DNA of 64,000 bases from Streptomyces sp. TLI_105 (GTDB lineage: Bacteria; Actinomycetota; Actinomycetes; Streptomycetales; Streptomycetaceae), in the NCBI RefSeq assembly GCF_900105415.1, contig NZ_FNSM01000001.1, positions 6,225,501-6,289,500 on the forward strand. Reading direction: 5' to 3'. This document shows positions 1-10,103 of this stretch, piece after piece (position 1 is the stretch's first letter; each line of letters opens with the position of its first letter). Both the position numbers and the translations under genes were made by a program. Under the pieces are notes generated by a model, which did not search any database, was not told the DNA's origin, and worked only from the letters and a program-made list of their open reading frames with translations.

Positions 1-870
1 TCCGCCACCGACAACCCGCTGGACAACGCGGGCGCGTACACCGTCACTTCGGACACCCTGAAGCCGGAGGAGTTCCCGCAGTTCGCGAGCAGCGCCTCCG
101 CCGGCGACTACCCGGGCATCCGCACCCCCTTCGAGCCCGCCGAGGGATCGAGCTTCGCGGCCGTCAAGCACGCCGACGACACCTGGGCCCGGCTCGCCAG
201 GACCGTCGACCTCACCGGCGTCGTCGCCGCGTCGAAGCCGCGCCTGGACTTCCAGGTCAGCTACGACACCGAGCCCGGCTACGACAACCTCGTCGTCGAG
301 GCCCACACCGTCGGCCAGGACGACTGGACGACGCTGCCCGACCTGGGCGGCGGCACCTCCGCCCAGCCCCCGGCCGACTGCGGCGAGGGCTACTACGTCC
401 GCGGCCACCCCTTCCTCGCCCACTACCTCACCGTCGGCGAGGACGGCTGCGCGCCCACCGGCACCACCGGCTCCTGGAACGCCTTCACCGGCCCCTCCAA
501 CGGCTGGCGGCAGGCCTCCGTCGACCTGAGCGCCTGGGCCGGCAAGAAGGTCGAACTCGCCCTCTCGTACGTCTCCGACCCCGGTACGGGCGAGATGGGC
601 GCCTTCGTCGACGACACCCGGCTCGTCACCGGCGCCACCACCGAGACGGAGGGCTTCGAGACCTCCCTCGGCGCCTGGTCCACACCGGGCGCTCCGGCCG
701 GCAGCCCCGGCAACGCCTCCGACTGGGCGCGTTCCGCGGCGCTCTTCCACTCCCAGGCGGCGGTCACCACGCGTGACACCGTCCTCCTCGGCTACGGCCT
801 GGAGCACGTGCCCGGCGAGGCGGAGCGCGCACGGATCGTCGGCCGCGCCCTGGGGACGCTCCGGCGCTGA
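1..870 (+). CDS. C-terminal part of a secreted metallopeptidase-like protein (5' truncated by window edge)
   Basis: The frame is open from base 1 to the TGA at 868-870, giving 289 residues and no start. The visible part is a beta-rich extracellular domain with motifs such as SYDTEPGYDNLVVEA and GAFVDDTRL, typical of the MAM-like/immune-inhibitor-A-type C-terminal domains attached to secreted bacterial metallopeptidases. Two cysteines flank the middle of the segment and could form a disulphide. In Streptomyces a large zinc carboxypeptidase (M14) with such a tail often lies just before gap, so that is the favoured identity, but the catalytic part is outside the window and an M6 peptidase remains possible. 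A hairpin terminator follows. Confidence 0.6.
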   Translation, partial: SATDNPLDNAGAYTVTSDTLKPEEFPQFASSASAGDYPGIRTPFEPAEGSSFAAVKHADDTWARLARTVDLTGVVAASKPRLDFQVSYDTEPGYDNLVVEAHTVGQDDWTTLPDLGGGTSAQPPADCGEGYYVRGHPFLAHYLTVGEDGCAPTGTTGSWNAFTGPSNGWRQASVDLSAWAGKKVELALSYVSDPGTGEMGAFVDDTRLVTGATTETEGFETSLGAWSTPGAPAGSPGNASDWARSAALFHSQAAVTTRDTVLLGYGLEHVPGEAERARIVGRALGTLRR

Positions 871-900
871 CGGAGAGTAGCGGGGACAAAGGTCCCAAGG

Positions 901-942
901 CGGCCCGTACCCGGTGGTAGGGGCGGGCCGTCGGCCGTTTTT
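901..942 (+). terminator. Rho-independent-type terminator after the peptidase gene
   Basis: CGGCCCG at 901-907 pairs with CGGGCCG at 924-930 and is followed within ten bases by a run of five T residues, an unusual T-tract for this GC-rich DNA. It separates the truncated peptidase gene from gap. Confidence 0.65.
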
Positions 943-1073
943 CCTTACTTTCCGGGCTCATCCGGATGCGCAGGATGTCACTCACCGGCGGCGGGGGAGG
1001 TAGGGTCGTAAGCGGTCGGGGACATCCCAAAAAACAAAAATCTCGCCGGCGTCGAACACACCGGCGTACCTAA

Positions 1074-2099
<1,026 letters not shown>

Positions 2100-2132
2100 G
2101 CTCTAGGGTTCAGGGCAGGTTTTCGATGTGAG

Positions 2133-2172
2133 CAGGGCTCGGGCAGCGCAATGCCGCGCTGTGCGAGCCCTG
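2133..2172 (+). terminator. Long hairpin between gap and pgk
   Basis: CAGGGCTCG (2133-2141) pairs with CGAGCCCTG (2164-2172). An inner stem, CAGCGC (2144-2149) with GCGCTG (2156-2161), sits directly inside it, so about 15 pairs form around a six-base loop. TTTGTGTG follows. It may be a partial terminator or attenuator, or an RNA-processing site that lets gap mRNA exceed pgk mRNA. Confidence 0.6.
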
Positions 2173-2211
2173 TTTGTGTGCTCCACCGCGTACCAAGGAG
2201 TCTGTTAACAG

Positions 2212-3423
2212 ATGAAGACGATCGACGAGCTTCTCAGCGAGGGCGTCGAAGGAAAGCGCGTGTTCGTCCGCGCCGACCTCAACGTGCCGCTCGACGGCAC
2301 CACCATCACCGACGACGGCCGCATCCGCGCCGTCGTCCCCACGGTCAAGGCGCTCGCCGACGCCGGCGCCCGCGTCGTGGTCGCCTCGCACCTGGGCCGC
2401 CCCAAGGGCGCCCCGGACCCGGCGTTCTCGCTCGCCCCGGCCGCCGCGCGCCTCGGCGAACTGCTCGGCGCCGACGTGGCCTTCGCGACCGACACCGTCG
2501 GCGACTCCGCCCGGGAGACCGTCGCGGGCCTCGCCGACGGCCAGGTGGCCGTCATCGAGAACCTCCGCTTCAACGCCGGTGAGACCTCGAAGGACGACGC
2601 CGAGCGCGGCGCCTTCGCGGACCAGCTGGCCGCCCTCGCCGACCTGTACGTCGGCGACGGCTTCGGCGCCGTGCACCGCAAGCACGCCTCGGTCTTCGAC
2701 CTCCCGGCGCGCCTCCCGCACGCCGCGGGCTACCTCATCGCCACCGAGGTCGGCGTCCTGAAGAAGCTCACGGACGACGTCCAGCGGCCGTACGTGGTCG
2801 CGCTCGGCGGTGCCAAGGTCTCCGACAAGCTCGGCGTGATCGACCACCTCCTGGAGAAGGCCGACCGCATCCTCATCGGCGGCGGCATGGCCTACACCTT
2901 CCTCAAGGCCCAGGGCCACGAGGTCGGCATCTCGCTGCTCCAGGAGGACCAGATCCCGGCGGTCCAGGACTACCTGAAGCGTGCCAAGGAGCGCGGCGTG
3001 GAGTTCGTGCTCCCCGTCGACGTCCTGGTCTCGGCCGACTTCCCGGACCTGAAGACCAAGGCTCCGGCCAACCCCACCACGGTCGCCGCGGACGCCATCC
3101 CGGCGGACCAGGAGGGCCTGGACATCGGTCCGGAGACCCGTAAGCTCTACGCCTCGAAGCTCGCCGACGCGGCCACCGTCTTCTGGAACGGTCCGATGGG
3201 CGTCTTCGAGCACCCCGACTACGCCGAGGGCACCAAGGCCGTCGCCCAGGCGCTCGTCGACTCCCCGGCGTTCACGGTGGTCGGCGGTGGCGACTCCGCC
3301 GCGGCCGTCCGCATCCTGGGCTTCGACGAGAAGGCATTCGGCCACATTTCGACCGGCGGCGGCGCCTCCCTCGAGTACCTCGAGGGCAAGACGCTTCCCG
3401 GCCTCGCCGCACTGGAGGACTGA
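2212..3423 (+). CDS. pgk: Phosphoglycerate kinase
   Basis: Transfers the acyl phosphate of 1,3-bisphosphoglycerate to ADP, the first ATP-yielding step of glycolysis. The protein has 403 residues, the usual bacterial length. Visible signatures are [11 protein letters not shown] (residues 18-28, substrate-binding strand), SHLGRP (basic patch), ENLRFN, and near the C-terminus the nucleotide-site [10 protein letters not shown]. The ATG start at 2212 follows an AAGGAG Shine-Dalgarno at 2195-2200. It lies 112 bases after gap, with the hairpin in between, and only 7 bases before tpiA, so pgk and tpiA are surely co-translated from one mRNA. Confidence 0.98.
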   Translation: MKTIDELLSEGVEGKRVFVRADLNVPLDGTTITDDGRIRAVVPTVKALADAGARVVVASHLGRPKGAPDPAFSLAPAAARLGELLGADVAFATDTVGDSARETVAGLADGQVAVIENLRFNAGETSKDDAERGAFADQLAALADLYVGDGFGAVHRKHASVFDLPARLPHAAGYLIATEVGVLKKLTDDVQRPYVVALGGAKVSDKLGVIDHLLEKADRILIGGGMAYTFLKAQGHEVGISLLQEDQIPAVQDYLKRAKERGVEFVLPVDVLVSADFPDLKTKAPANPTTVAADAIPADQEGLDIGPETRKLYASKLADAATVFWNGPMGVFEHPDYAEGTKAVAQALVDSPAFTVVGGGDSAAAVRILGFDEKAFGHISTGGGASLEYLEGKTLPGLAALED

Positions 3424-3430
3424 CCCCCTT

Positions 3431-4207
3431 ATGACCACCCGCACCCCGCTGATGGCGGGCAACTGGAAGATGAACCTCAACCACCTCGAGGCCATCGCCC
3501 ACGTCCAGAAGCTCGCCTTCGCCCTGACCGACAAGGACCTCGACGCCTGTGAGGTCGCGGTCCTGGTTCCCTTCACCGACCTGAGGTCCGTCCAGACCCT
3601 GGTCGACGGAGACAAGATCAAGATCAAGTACGGCGCCCAGGACATCTCGGAGCACGACTCCGGGGCCTACACCGGCGAGGTCTCGGGCCTGATGCTGTCC
3701 AAGCTGAAGTGCGCCTACGTCGCCGTCGGCCACTCCGAGCGCCGCCAGTACCACGCCGAGAACGACGAGGTCTGCAACGCCAAGGTGAAGGCCGCCTTCA
3801 AGCACGGCGTGACCCCGATCCTCTGCGTCGGCGAGGGCCTGGACGTCCGCAAGGCGGGCAACCAGGTCGAGTACACCCTGGCCCAGATCGACGGCGGTCT
3901 GAAGGACGTCCCGGCCGAGCAGGCCGAGACGATCGTGATCGCGTACGAGCCGGTGTGGGCCATCGGCACCGGCGAGGTCGCCACCCCCGAGGACGCCCAG
4001 GAGGTCTGCGGGGCGATCCGCGGCCGCCTGGCCGAGCTGTACTCGCAGGAGCTGGCCGACAAGGTCCGCATCCAGTACGGCGGCTCGGTCAAGGCCGGAA
4101 ACGTCGCCGCGATCATGGCGCAGCCGGACGTCGACGGCGCCCTGGTGGGCGGCGCGGCGCTGGACGCCGACGAGTTCGTCAAGATCGTGCGCTTCCGCGA
4201 CCAGTGA
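3431..4207 (+). CDS. tpiA: Triosephosphate isomerase
   Basis: Interconverts dihydroxyacetone phosphate and glyceraldehyde-3-phosphate. The 258-residue TIM barrel has all catalytic residues: Lys13 in GNWKMN, His101 in VGHSERR and Glu173 in [11 protein letters not shown], plus the phosphate-binding YGGSVKAGN near the C-terminus. The ATG at 3431 is 7 bases after the pgk stop, and the following sequence [15 protein letters not shown] fits the family start. An open frame continues upstream in this phase but overlaps pgk and has no family similarity, so it was not used. Confidence 0.98.
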   Translation: MTTRTPLMAGNWKMNLNHLEAIAHVQKLAFALTDKDLDACEVAVLVPFTDLRSVQTLVDGDKIKIKYGAQDISEHDSGAYTGEVSGLMLSKLKCAYVAVGHSERRQYHAENDEVCNAKVKAAFKHGVTPILCVGEGLDVRKAGNQVEYTLAQIDGGLKDVPAEQAETIVIAYEPVWAIGTGEVATPEDAQEVCGAIRGRLAELYSQELADKVRIQYGGSVKAGNVAAIMAQPDVDGALVGGAALDADEFVKIVRFRDQ

Positions 4208-4239
4208 GTATGCGGTAGCGGAGTTACGTCGTACCCTTG

Positions 4240-4266
4240 CGGGGGTCGGGCAGGTGCCCGGCCCCC
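4240..4266 (+). terminator. GC-rich hairpin between tpiA and secG
   Basis: CGGGGGTCGGGCA (4240-4252) pairs with TGCCCGGCCCCCG (4254-4266), one G-T wobble and almost no loop. There is no T-tract, so termination may be partial. It would let secG be expressed below the glycolytic genes. Confidence 0.5.
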
Positions 4267-4298
4267 GTCCGTATAAGTCCGAGGAAGTTGGTCCAGCC

Positions 4299-4535
4299 GT
4301 GGTTATGGGGTTCTCGATCGCCCTGATCGTCTTCAGCGCGCTGCTGATGCTGCTCGTGCTGATGCACAAGGGGAAGGGCGGCGGCCTCTCCGACATGTTC
4401 GGAGGCGGCATGCAGTCCTCCGTGGGCGGCTCCTCGGTCGCCGAGCGGAACCTTGACCGGATCACCGTCGTGATCGGTCTGCTCTGGTTCGCCTGCATTG
4501 TGGTACTTGGTCTGCTGATGAAGTTGGACGGGTAA
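4299..4535 (+). CDS. secG: Preprotein translocase subunit SecG
   Basis: Small membrane subunit of the SecYEG translocon. The 78-residue product begins MVMGFSIALIVFSALLMLL, has the cytosolic GKGGGLSDMFGGG loop typical of actinobacterial SecG, and a second transmembrane helix (VIGLLWFACIVVLGLLM). The GTG at 4299 was chosen because GAGGAAG lies 11 bases upstream (4281-4287) and the first helix starts immediately. An ATG at 4305 is the alternative. A longer in-frame start at 4254 would put a proline-rich tail and the upstream hairpin inside the gene and is unlikely. The position after tpiA is the conserved Streptomyces arrangement. Confidence 0.95.
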   Translation: MVMGFSIALIVFSALLMLLVLMHKGKGGGLSDMFGGGMQSSVGGSSVAERNLDRITVVIGLLWFACIVVLGLLMKLDG

Positions 4536-4612
4536 CTCCAATCACTGGACGCGCGTTGGGCCTTACGTAGACTGGGGCATCTTCGAGCACCATCACGCAG
4601 GGAGTTACGACC

Positions 4613-4948
4613 GTGGCAAGTGGCAACGCGATCCGGGGAAGCCGGGTCGGAGCGGGGCCGATGGGGGAGGCCGAGCGGGGCGAGTCGGCACCGCGCCTCC
4701 GCATCTCCTTCTGGTGCTCGAACGGGCACGAGACGCAGCCGAGCTTCGCCAGCGACGCGGCGGTCCCGGACACCTGGGACTGCCCGCGCTGCGGCTTCCC
4801 GGCAGGTCAGGACCGGGACAACCCGCCGGACCCGCCGCGCACGGAGCCGTACAAGACCCACCTCGCCTATGTGCGTGAGCGGCGCAGCGACGCGGACGGC
4901 GAGGCGATCCTCGCCGAGGCGCTGGCCAAGCTGCGCGGCGAGATCTGA
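4613..4948 (+). CDS. rbpA: RNA polymerase-binding protein RbpA
   Basis: Actinobacterial RNA polymerase accessory factor that contacts the beta and principal sigma subunits and stabilises the open complex. The 111-residue product shows the family features: a short basic N-terminal tail (RGSRVGAGPMGEAERGE), then a zinc-ribbon-like core with FWCSNGHE and WDCPRCGFPAG, and the C-terminal sigma-interacting stretch TEPYKTHLAYVRERRS. The GTG start has a GGAG at 4601-4604. Streptomyces rbpA is known to be induced by the thiol-stress sigma factor SigR. I do not see a convincing GGAAT-N18-GTT promoter here, though a TAGACT at 4568-4573 could be a -10. Confidence 0.95.
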   Translation: MASGNAIRGSRVGAGPMGEAERGESAPRLRISFWCSNGHETQPSFASDAAVPDTWDCPRCGFPAGQDRDNPPDPPRTEPYKTHLAYVRERRSDADGEAILAEALAKLRGEI

Positions 4949-4967
4949 AGCGTGGTGTGACGGTGTG

Positions 4968-5016
4968 ACGAACGGGCCTTGCCCGCGAACCGAGTTCGCG
5001 GGCAAGGCCCGTTCGT
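4968..5016 (+). terminator. Perfect 22-bp hairpin terminator after rbpA
   Basis: Bases 4968-4989 are the exact reverse complement of 4995-5016, with a five-base loop CCGAG. The core is CTTGCCCGCGAA / TTCGCGGGCAAG. No T-tract follows, as is common for Streptomyces terminators. Confidence 0.8.
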
Positions 5017-5110
5017 GCGTCACGGGCGGGCGCCCGCCGGGTGCGCGGCGTTGTCAGTGGCGTCCTCTACGGTCGGTACGACGGGGAGACCACCGGACCG
5101 AGGGGGCGCC

Positions 5111-6337
5111 GTGGCGGCGACGGAGACAGCGGGCGGCAGCAGGGCCGCGCCCACCTGGCGGGGCGGCTTCGGACGGCTGTGGACGGCCGCGGTCGTCTCC
5201 CGGTTCGGCGACTCGCTGCGCACCGCCGCGCTGCCGCTGCTCGCCGCCTCGCTCACCGACGACCCCCTCCTCATCGCCTCCGTCACCGCCTGCGGCTTCC
5301 TGCCCTGGCTGCTCTTCGGACTCCTCGGCGGCGCCGTCGCCGACCGCGTCGACCAGCGGCGGGCCATGTGGGCCGTCGACCTCGTCCGCGCCGGACTCGT
5401 CGCCGCCTTCGCCGCCGCCGTCGCCCTCGGACACGCCTCCGTCGCCCTGCTGCTCGCCCTCGCCTTCGCCCTCACCACCCTCCAGACCCTCTTCGACAAC
5501 GCGGCCACCGCCCTGCTGCCCGCGCTCGTCCCCGCCGAGACCCTGGCCGGCGCCAACGCGCGCCTGATGACCGGCCAGCAGCTCGCCGGCGGTCTCCTCG
5601 CCGGGCCGGCCGTGCCCGTCCTGCTCCTCGCCGGCCCCGCCGTCCCGTACGCGGCCGACGCGCTCACGTACGTCCTGGCCGCCCTCCTCGTCGCCTCCCT
5701 GCGGACCGGCGCGCCCGAGCGGCCGCCCCGCCCGGCCGGGTCCACCCTCCGCGCCGAGGCGGCCCAGGGCCTCGCCGTCCTGCGCGCGGACCGGCCCCTG
5801 CGGTGGCTCTGCACCGCGACCACCCTCTGCAACATCGGCATGGGCGCCCTCATCGCCACCCTCGTCGTCCATGTGACCGACGGCCACCCGACGGGAACCG
5901 CGGGGAACACGGCGTACGCCGCCACGATCACGGCCTACGCCCTGGGCGCCGTCGCCGGCGGCTTCCTGGCCCGGCGGATCGCCGAGCGGACCGGCCGCAT
6001 ACGCGCCGTGTTCCTCGCCGGGACCGTCCAGACCGCCTGCCTGATCCTGATGGGCGCGGTGCCCGTCCTCGGGGTATCGATCGGGGCCATGGCGGTGTTC
6101 GGCCTCATGGGGACGGTGTGGAACGTCCAGCAGACGACCCTCATGCAGGAGCGCGCCCCCGAGGGGATGCTCGGTCGCATCGCCGCGGCCTTCCGCACCC
6201 TCGCCGTCGCGGGCGCGCCGCTCGGCGCGCTCCTCGGCGGCGCCGCGGCCGCCGGCCTGGGACCGCACACACCGGCCCTCCTCGCGGCGGCGTTCTTCGC
6301 GCTCGCCGTCGCGTCGCTGGGCCCCCTGATCAATTAG
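5111..6337 (+). CDS. MFS transporter, probable exporter
   Basis: A 408-residue, 12-helix membrane protein of the major facilitator superfamily. The loop between helices 2 and 3 carries the MFS motif-A-like GGAVADRVDQRRAM, and residues 36-70 resemble drug-export/enterobactin-exporter-type (MFS_3) members such as SRFGDSLRTAALPLL. The GTG at 5111 follows a purine-rich GAGGGGG, and the protein then starts with a short soluble tail before helix 1. The frame is open further upstream into the rbpA terminator, but that extension is not protein-like. The substrate cannot be told from sequence. It stands alone between rbpA and pgi and its stop is 48 bases before pgi. Confidence 0.85.
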   Translation: MAATETAGGSRAAPTWRGGFGRLWTAAVVSRFGDSLRTAALPLLAASLTDDPLLIASVTACGFLPWLLFGLLGGAVADRVDQRRAMWAVDLVRAGLVAAFAAAVALGHASVALLLALAFALTTLQTLFDNAATALLPALVPAETLAGANARLMTGQQLAGGLLAGPAVPVLLLAGPAVPYAADALTYVLAALLVASLRTGAPERPPRPAGSTLRAEAAQGLAVLRADRPLRWLCTATTLCNIGMGALIATLVVHVTDGHPTGTAGNTAYAATITAYALGAVAGGFLARRIAERTGRIRAVFLAGTVQTACLILMGAVPVLGVSIGAMAVFGLMGTVWNVQQTTLMQERAPEGMLGRIAAAFRTLAVAGAPLGALLGGAAAAGLGPHTPALLAAAFFALAVASLGPLIN

Positions 6338-6385
6338 GTTTGGGGGTGCAGCGGGGCAGACAAGCAGTACGAGAAGAAGTGGGCG

Positions 6386-8047
6386 ATGTCCGAGATGACA
6401 AGCGAAGGCCGCAACAGGCTCAACCGGCTGCCCGAGTGGGCGGCCCTCGGCAAGCACCGTGAGCAGCTGGGCGACACCCATCTGCGCGAACTGTTCGCCG
6501 CCGACCCGGAGCGGGGCACCGACTACACCCTGCGCGTCGGCGACCTCCACCTGGACTACTCCAAGCACCTCGTCACCGGCGAGACGCTGGCCCTGCTGAG
6601 GGAACTGGCCGCCGTCACCGGCGTCGCCGAGCTCCGCGACGCCATGTTCCGCGGCGAGAAGATCAACACCACCGAGGACCGGGCGGTCCTCCACACCGCG
6701 CTGCGCGCCCCCCGCGGGGCCGTCGTCGAGGTCGACGGGGAGAACGTCGTCCCCGGCGTCCACGCCGTCCTCGACAAGATGGGCGCCTTCGCCGACAAGG
6801 TCCGCGCGGGCGAGTGGACCGGCCACACCGGACGGCCCATCAAGAACATCGTCAACATCGGCATCGGCGGCTCCGACCTCGGCCCCGCCATGGCCTACGA
6901 GGTCCTGCGCTCCTACACCCAGCGGGACCTGACGTTCCGTTTCGTCTCCAACGTCGACGGCGCCGACCTCCACGAGGCCGTCCGCGACCTCGACCCCGCC
7001 GAGACGCTGTTCATCGTCGCCTCGAAGACCTTCACCACCATCGAGACGATCACCAACGCCACCTCCGCGCGGAACTGGCTCCTCACCGAGCTGCGCGCCG
7101 GCCAGGAGGCCGTCGCCAAACACTTCGTGGCCCTCTCGACCAACGCCGAGAAGGTCGAGGAGTTCGGCATCGACACCGCGAACATGTTCGAGTTCTGGGA
7201 CTGGGTCGGCGGCCGCTACTCCTACGACTCCGCCATCGGCCTCTCCCTGATGATCGCCATCGGCCCGGAGCGCTTCCGCGAGATGCTCGACGGCTTCCAC
7301 CTCGTCGACGAGCACTTCCGCACCGCCCCGCCCGAGGAGAACGCGCCGCTGCTCCTCGGCCTCCTCGGCGTCTGGTACGGCGCCTTCTTCGACGCCCAGT
7401 CGCACGCCGTCCTGCCGTACTCCCACTACCTGTCCAAGTTCACCGCCTACCTCCAGCAGCTCGACATGGAGTCCAACGGCAAGTCGGTGGACCGCGAGGG
7501 CAACCGGGTCGACTGGCAGACCGGACCCGTCGTCTGGGGCACCCCCGGGACCAACGGCCAGCACGCCTACTACCAGTTGATCCACCAGGGCACCAAGGTC
7601 ATCCCCGCCGACTTCATCGGCTTCGCCCGCCCCGTCGAGGACCTGCTGCCCGGGCTCGTCGCCCAGCACGACCTGCTCATGGCCAACTTCTTCGCCCAGA
7701 CCCAGGCGCTCGCCTTCGGCAAGACGCCCGAGGAGGTACGGGCCGAGGGCGTTGCCGAGGAGCTCGTCCCGCACAAGACCTTCCAGGGCAACCACCCGAC
7801 CACCACGATCCTCGCCGACGCGCTCACCCCGTCCGTCCTCGGCCAGCTGATCGCGCTCTACGAGCACAAGGTCTTCGTCCAGGGCGCGGTCTGGAACATC
7901 GACTCCTTCGACCAGTGGGGCGTCGAGCTCGGCAAGGTCCTCGCCAAGAAGATCGAGCCGGTCCTGACGAAGGGCGAGGGAGCCGAGCAGCTCGACAGCT
8001 CCACCGCCGGACTCGTCTCGGTCTACCGCTCGCTGCGCGGACGGTAA
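6386..8047 (+). CDS. pgi: Glucose-6-phosphate isomerase
   Basis: Interconverts glucose-6-phosphate and fructose-6-phosphate, linking the glycolytic genes on the left with the pentose phosphate block on the right. The 553-residue protein has the N-terminal sugar-phosphate site [16 protein letters not shown] signature [13 protein letters not shown], and the C-terminal signature [17 protein letters not shown]. The ATG at 6386 lies after AGAAGAAGTGGG. A second in-frame ATG nine bases later (6395) is equally possible. Confidence 0.98.
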   Translation: MSEMTSEGRNRLNRLPEWAALGKHREQLGDTHLRELFAADPERGTDYTLRVGDLHLDYSKHLVTGETLALLRELAAVTGVAELRDAMFRGEKINTTEDRAVLHTALRAPRGAVVEVDGENVVPGVHAVLDKMGAFADKVRAGEWTGHTGRPIKNIVNIGIGGSDLGPAMAYEVLRSYTQRDLTFRFVSNVDGADLHEAVRDLDPAETLFIVASKTFTTIETITNATSARNWLLTELRAGQEAVAKHFVALSTNAEKVEEFGIDTANMFEFWDWVGGRYSYDSAIGLSLMIAIGPERFREMLDGFHLVDEHFRTAPPEENAPLLLGLLGVWYGAFFDAQSHAVLPYSHYLSKFTAYLQQLDMESNGKSVDREGNRVDWQTGPVVWGTPGTNGQHAYYQLIHQGTKVIPADFIGFARPVEDLLPGLVAQHDLLMANFFAQTQALAFGKTPEEVRAEGVAEELVPHKTFQGNHPTTTILADALTPSVLGQLIALYEHKVFVQGAVWNIDSFDQWGVELGKVLAKKIEPVLTKGEGAEQLDSSTAGLVSVYRSLRGR

Positions 8048-8051
8048 TCGG

Positions 8052-8552
8052 ATGAAGGGGGAGGACGCGGTGCGGCTGCGGCCGCCCAGGAACGCCGTCG
8101 ACGAGCGGGCCGTCGCCTGGTGGCGCAGCCGGCTCCTGGCGACCACCGCCGTACCGGTGACGGTGCTCGCCGTCCTCGGCGCGTTCCTCGGGCCCGCCCG
8201 GACCTGGCTGCTGCTCGCGGCCGGGGCCGTGGCGGCCCTGGGCCTCGCGTGTACCGCGTTCCTCCCCGCCTGGTGGTTCCGGGTGCACCGCTGGGAGATC
8301 ACCGACGAGGCCGTCTACGTGCGCACCGGCGCCCTGTGGCAGGAGTGGCGGATCGCCCCGATGTCCCGGATCCAGACGGTCGACACCGTGCGCGGCCCGC
8401 TGGAGCAGACGTTCGGGCTCGCCACCGTCACCGTCACCACCGCCTCCTCCAAGGGGGCGATCCGCATCGGGGGCCTCGACCACGAGCTCGCCGCCGAGCT
8501 CGCCGAACGGCTCACCGCGCTCACCCGGGCCACCCCCGGGGACGCCACATGA
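8052..8552 (+). CDS. PH-domain (YdbS-like) membrane protein
   Basis: A 166-residue protein with two transmembrane helices (about residues 28-70) and a C-terminal bacterial PH domain (bPH2, formerly DUF304) seen in ITDEAVYVRTGALWQEW and SRIQTVDTVRGPLEQTFGLATVTV. This is the YdbS half of the YdbS/YdbT pair that in Bacillus gives resistance to certain bacteriocins; the biochemical role is not known. It starts only 4 bases after the pgi stop without a Shine-Dalgarno, so it probably depends on translation from pgi. Its TGA overlaps the next start in ATGA. Confidence 0.85.
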   Translation: MKGEDAVRLRPPRNAVDERAVAWWRSRLLATTAVPVTVLAVLGAFLGPARTWLLLAAGAVAALGLACTAFLPAWWFRVHRWEITDEAVYVRTGALWQEWRIAPMSRIQTVDTVRGPLEQTFGLATVTVTTASSKGAIRIGGLDHELAAELAERLTALTRATPGDAT

Positions 8553-10081
8553 GCGAGGAGTGGCGGCGGCTCGACCCGCGCACCCTGCTCGCCGGCGCCG
8601 CCGTCCTCTGCGGAGTGGCCGGCGGCGCGGCCCTCCCGGCCGTGGCCGGCCTCTCGAGCGGCGGGTCCCTGGGCCAGGCCTTCGTCTGGGGCCTCTCAGG
8701 CGTCGTCCTGCTCGTCCTGGTCGGCACGGTCGGCGACTGGGTCCGGCTGCGCCGCACCCGCTACCGCGTCGGCCCCGAGAGGGTCGACCTCCACACCGGG
8801 CTCCTGCTGCTCAAGCACCGTTCCCTGGCCCGGGAGCGGATCCGCAGCGTCGACCTCACCGCCAACCCCCTGCAGCGCGTCCTCGGCCTCGTCAAGGTCC
8901 GCATCGGCACCGGCGAGAACAGCGTCGGCGGCGAGTCCACCCTCGAACTCGACCTGGTCACCCGCGCCGAGGGCGAGCGGCTCCGCCGGGAGCTCCTCGG
9001 CCGCACCGCCGTCGCCGGGGAGCCGGACCACGACGGCGTCCTGGCCGCCCTCGACCCGCGCTGGATCCGCTACGCCCCCGTCTCCTTCCTCGCCCCCGCC
9101 CTCGGCGGCGCCGCGGCCGGCGGCGTCCTGCAGGTCAGCGACTGGTTCGGCGCCCAGGCGGAGGTCGTCGACTGGATAGGGGACCGCTTCCGGGACACCT
9201 CCCTGACCTGGACGATCGTCGACCTGGTCCTGCTCGCCACCGCCGCCGGGACCGTCGGCGCCCTCGGACTCTGGATCGAGATGTGGTGGAACTACCGCCT
9301 GGAGCGCGAGCCCGGCGGCACCCTCCGAGTCCGCCGGGGCCTGTTCACCGCCCGGTCGGTCACGCTGGAGGAGCGCCGGCTGCGCGGGATCGAGCTCGTC
9401 GAACCGCTCGGCGTGCGGCTGTTCGGCGCCGCCCGCGTCGACGCCGTCGCCACCGGCCTCGCCGAGGACGACGAGGACAAGCACGGCGACCTGAAGAACC
9501 TGCTGCCCGCCGCCCCCCGGGAGCGTGCCGAACGGGTCGCCGCCCTGGTGCTGCGCGAGCCGGAGCCGCCGACCGGGGCACCCCTCGCCGCCCACCCCCG
9601 GGCCGCCCGCGCCCGGCGGCTGCGCCGGGCCGCGTGGAGCGTCCTCGGCCCCGCCGCGCTCCTCGCCGCCCTCGGCCCGCTCCTCACGCCGGTCCTGCTG
9701 TACGTGGCGGCCGGCTGGGCCCTCGTCCTCGGACCGGTCGCCGTGCTGCTCGCCCTCGACGCGTACCGCGCCCTCGGGCACGGCGTCAGCGGCGGTTTCC
9801 TGGTGGCCCGTTCGGGCACCGTCCGGCGGACGACGGTCGCCCTGCAGCGCTCCGGCGTCATCGGCTGGACCGTCAGGCAGTCGTACTTCCAGCGCCGGGC
9901 CGGACTGCTGACCCTCACCGCCACCACGGCGGCCGGAGCGGGCGCCTACACGGTGCACGACGCGGGCGAGGGCCAGGGCCTCGCCTTCGCCGCCGAGGCC
10001 GTACCGGGGCTCCTCGCGCCGTTCCTGGAGCCCGTACACACGCCCGTACACACGCCGGAGGCCCGGCCCACCGCCAGGTGA
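8549..10081 (+). CDS. PH-domain (YdbT-like) membrane protein
   Basis: A 510-residue membrane protein that is the larger partner of the preceding gene. It contains several bPH2-type units: YRVGPERVDLHTGLLLLKHRSLARERIRSV near residue 75, EPGGTLRVRRGLFTARSVTLEERRLRGIEL near residue 255, and a weaker C-terminal one near residue 420 (GFLVARSGTVRRTTVALQRS). These are separated by helical pairs at about 18-65, 175-250 and 360-410. The ATG at 8549 overlaps the upstream stop (ATGA). A longer open frame upstream is antisense-like in composition and rejected. Function unknown; YdbT-like proteins act with YdbS at the membrane. Confidence 0.85.
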   Translation: MSEEWRRLDPRTLLAGAAVLCGVAGGAALPAVAGLSSGGSLGQAFVWGLSGVVLLVLVGTVGDWVRLRRTRYRVGPERVDLHTGLLLLKHRSLARERIRSVDLTANPLQRVLGLVKVRIGTGENSVGGESTLELDLVTRAEGERLRRELLGRTAVAGEPDHDGVLAALDPRWIRYAPVSFLAPALGGAAAGGVLQVSDWFGAQAEVVDWIGDRFRDTSLTWTIVDLVLLATAAGTVGALGLWIEMWWNYRLEREPGGTLRVRRGLFTARSVTLEERRLRGIELVEPLGVRLFGAARVDAVATGLAEDDEDKHGDLKNLLPAAPRERAERVAALVLREPEPPTGAPLAAHPRAARARRLRRAAWSVLGPAALLAALGPLLTPVLLYVAAGWALVLGPVAVLLALDAYRALGHGVSGGFLVARSGTVRRTTVALQRSGVIGWTVRQSYFQRRAGLLTLTATTAAGAGAYTVHDAGEGQGLAFAAEAVPGLLAPFLEPVHTPVHTPEARPTAR

Positions 10082-10092
10082 ACCGGGCCTCC
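10057..10092. terminator. Bidirectional terminator between the PH-domain gene and pgl
   Basis: GGAGGCCCGG (10057-10066) pairs with CCGGGCCTCC (10083-10092), ten perfect pairs with a 16-base loop, between two convergent genes. Confidence 0.6.
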
Positions 10093-10103
10093 GTAGACGT
10101 GCG

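Noticed and set aside
4540..4612. A SigR-type promoter for rbpA
   Set aside because: No GGAAT-N18/19-GTT arrangement is evident, although such control is known for rbpA in Streptomyces.
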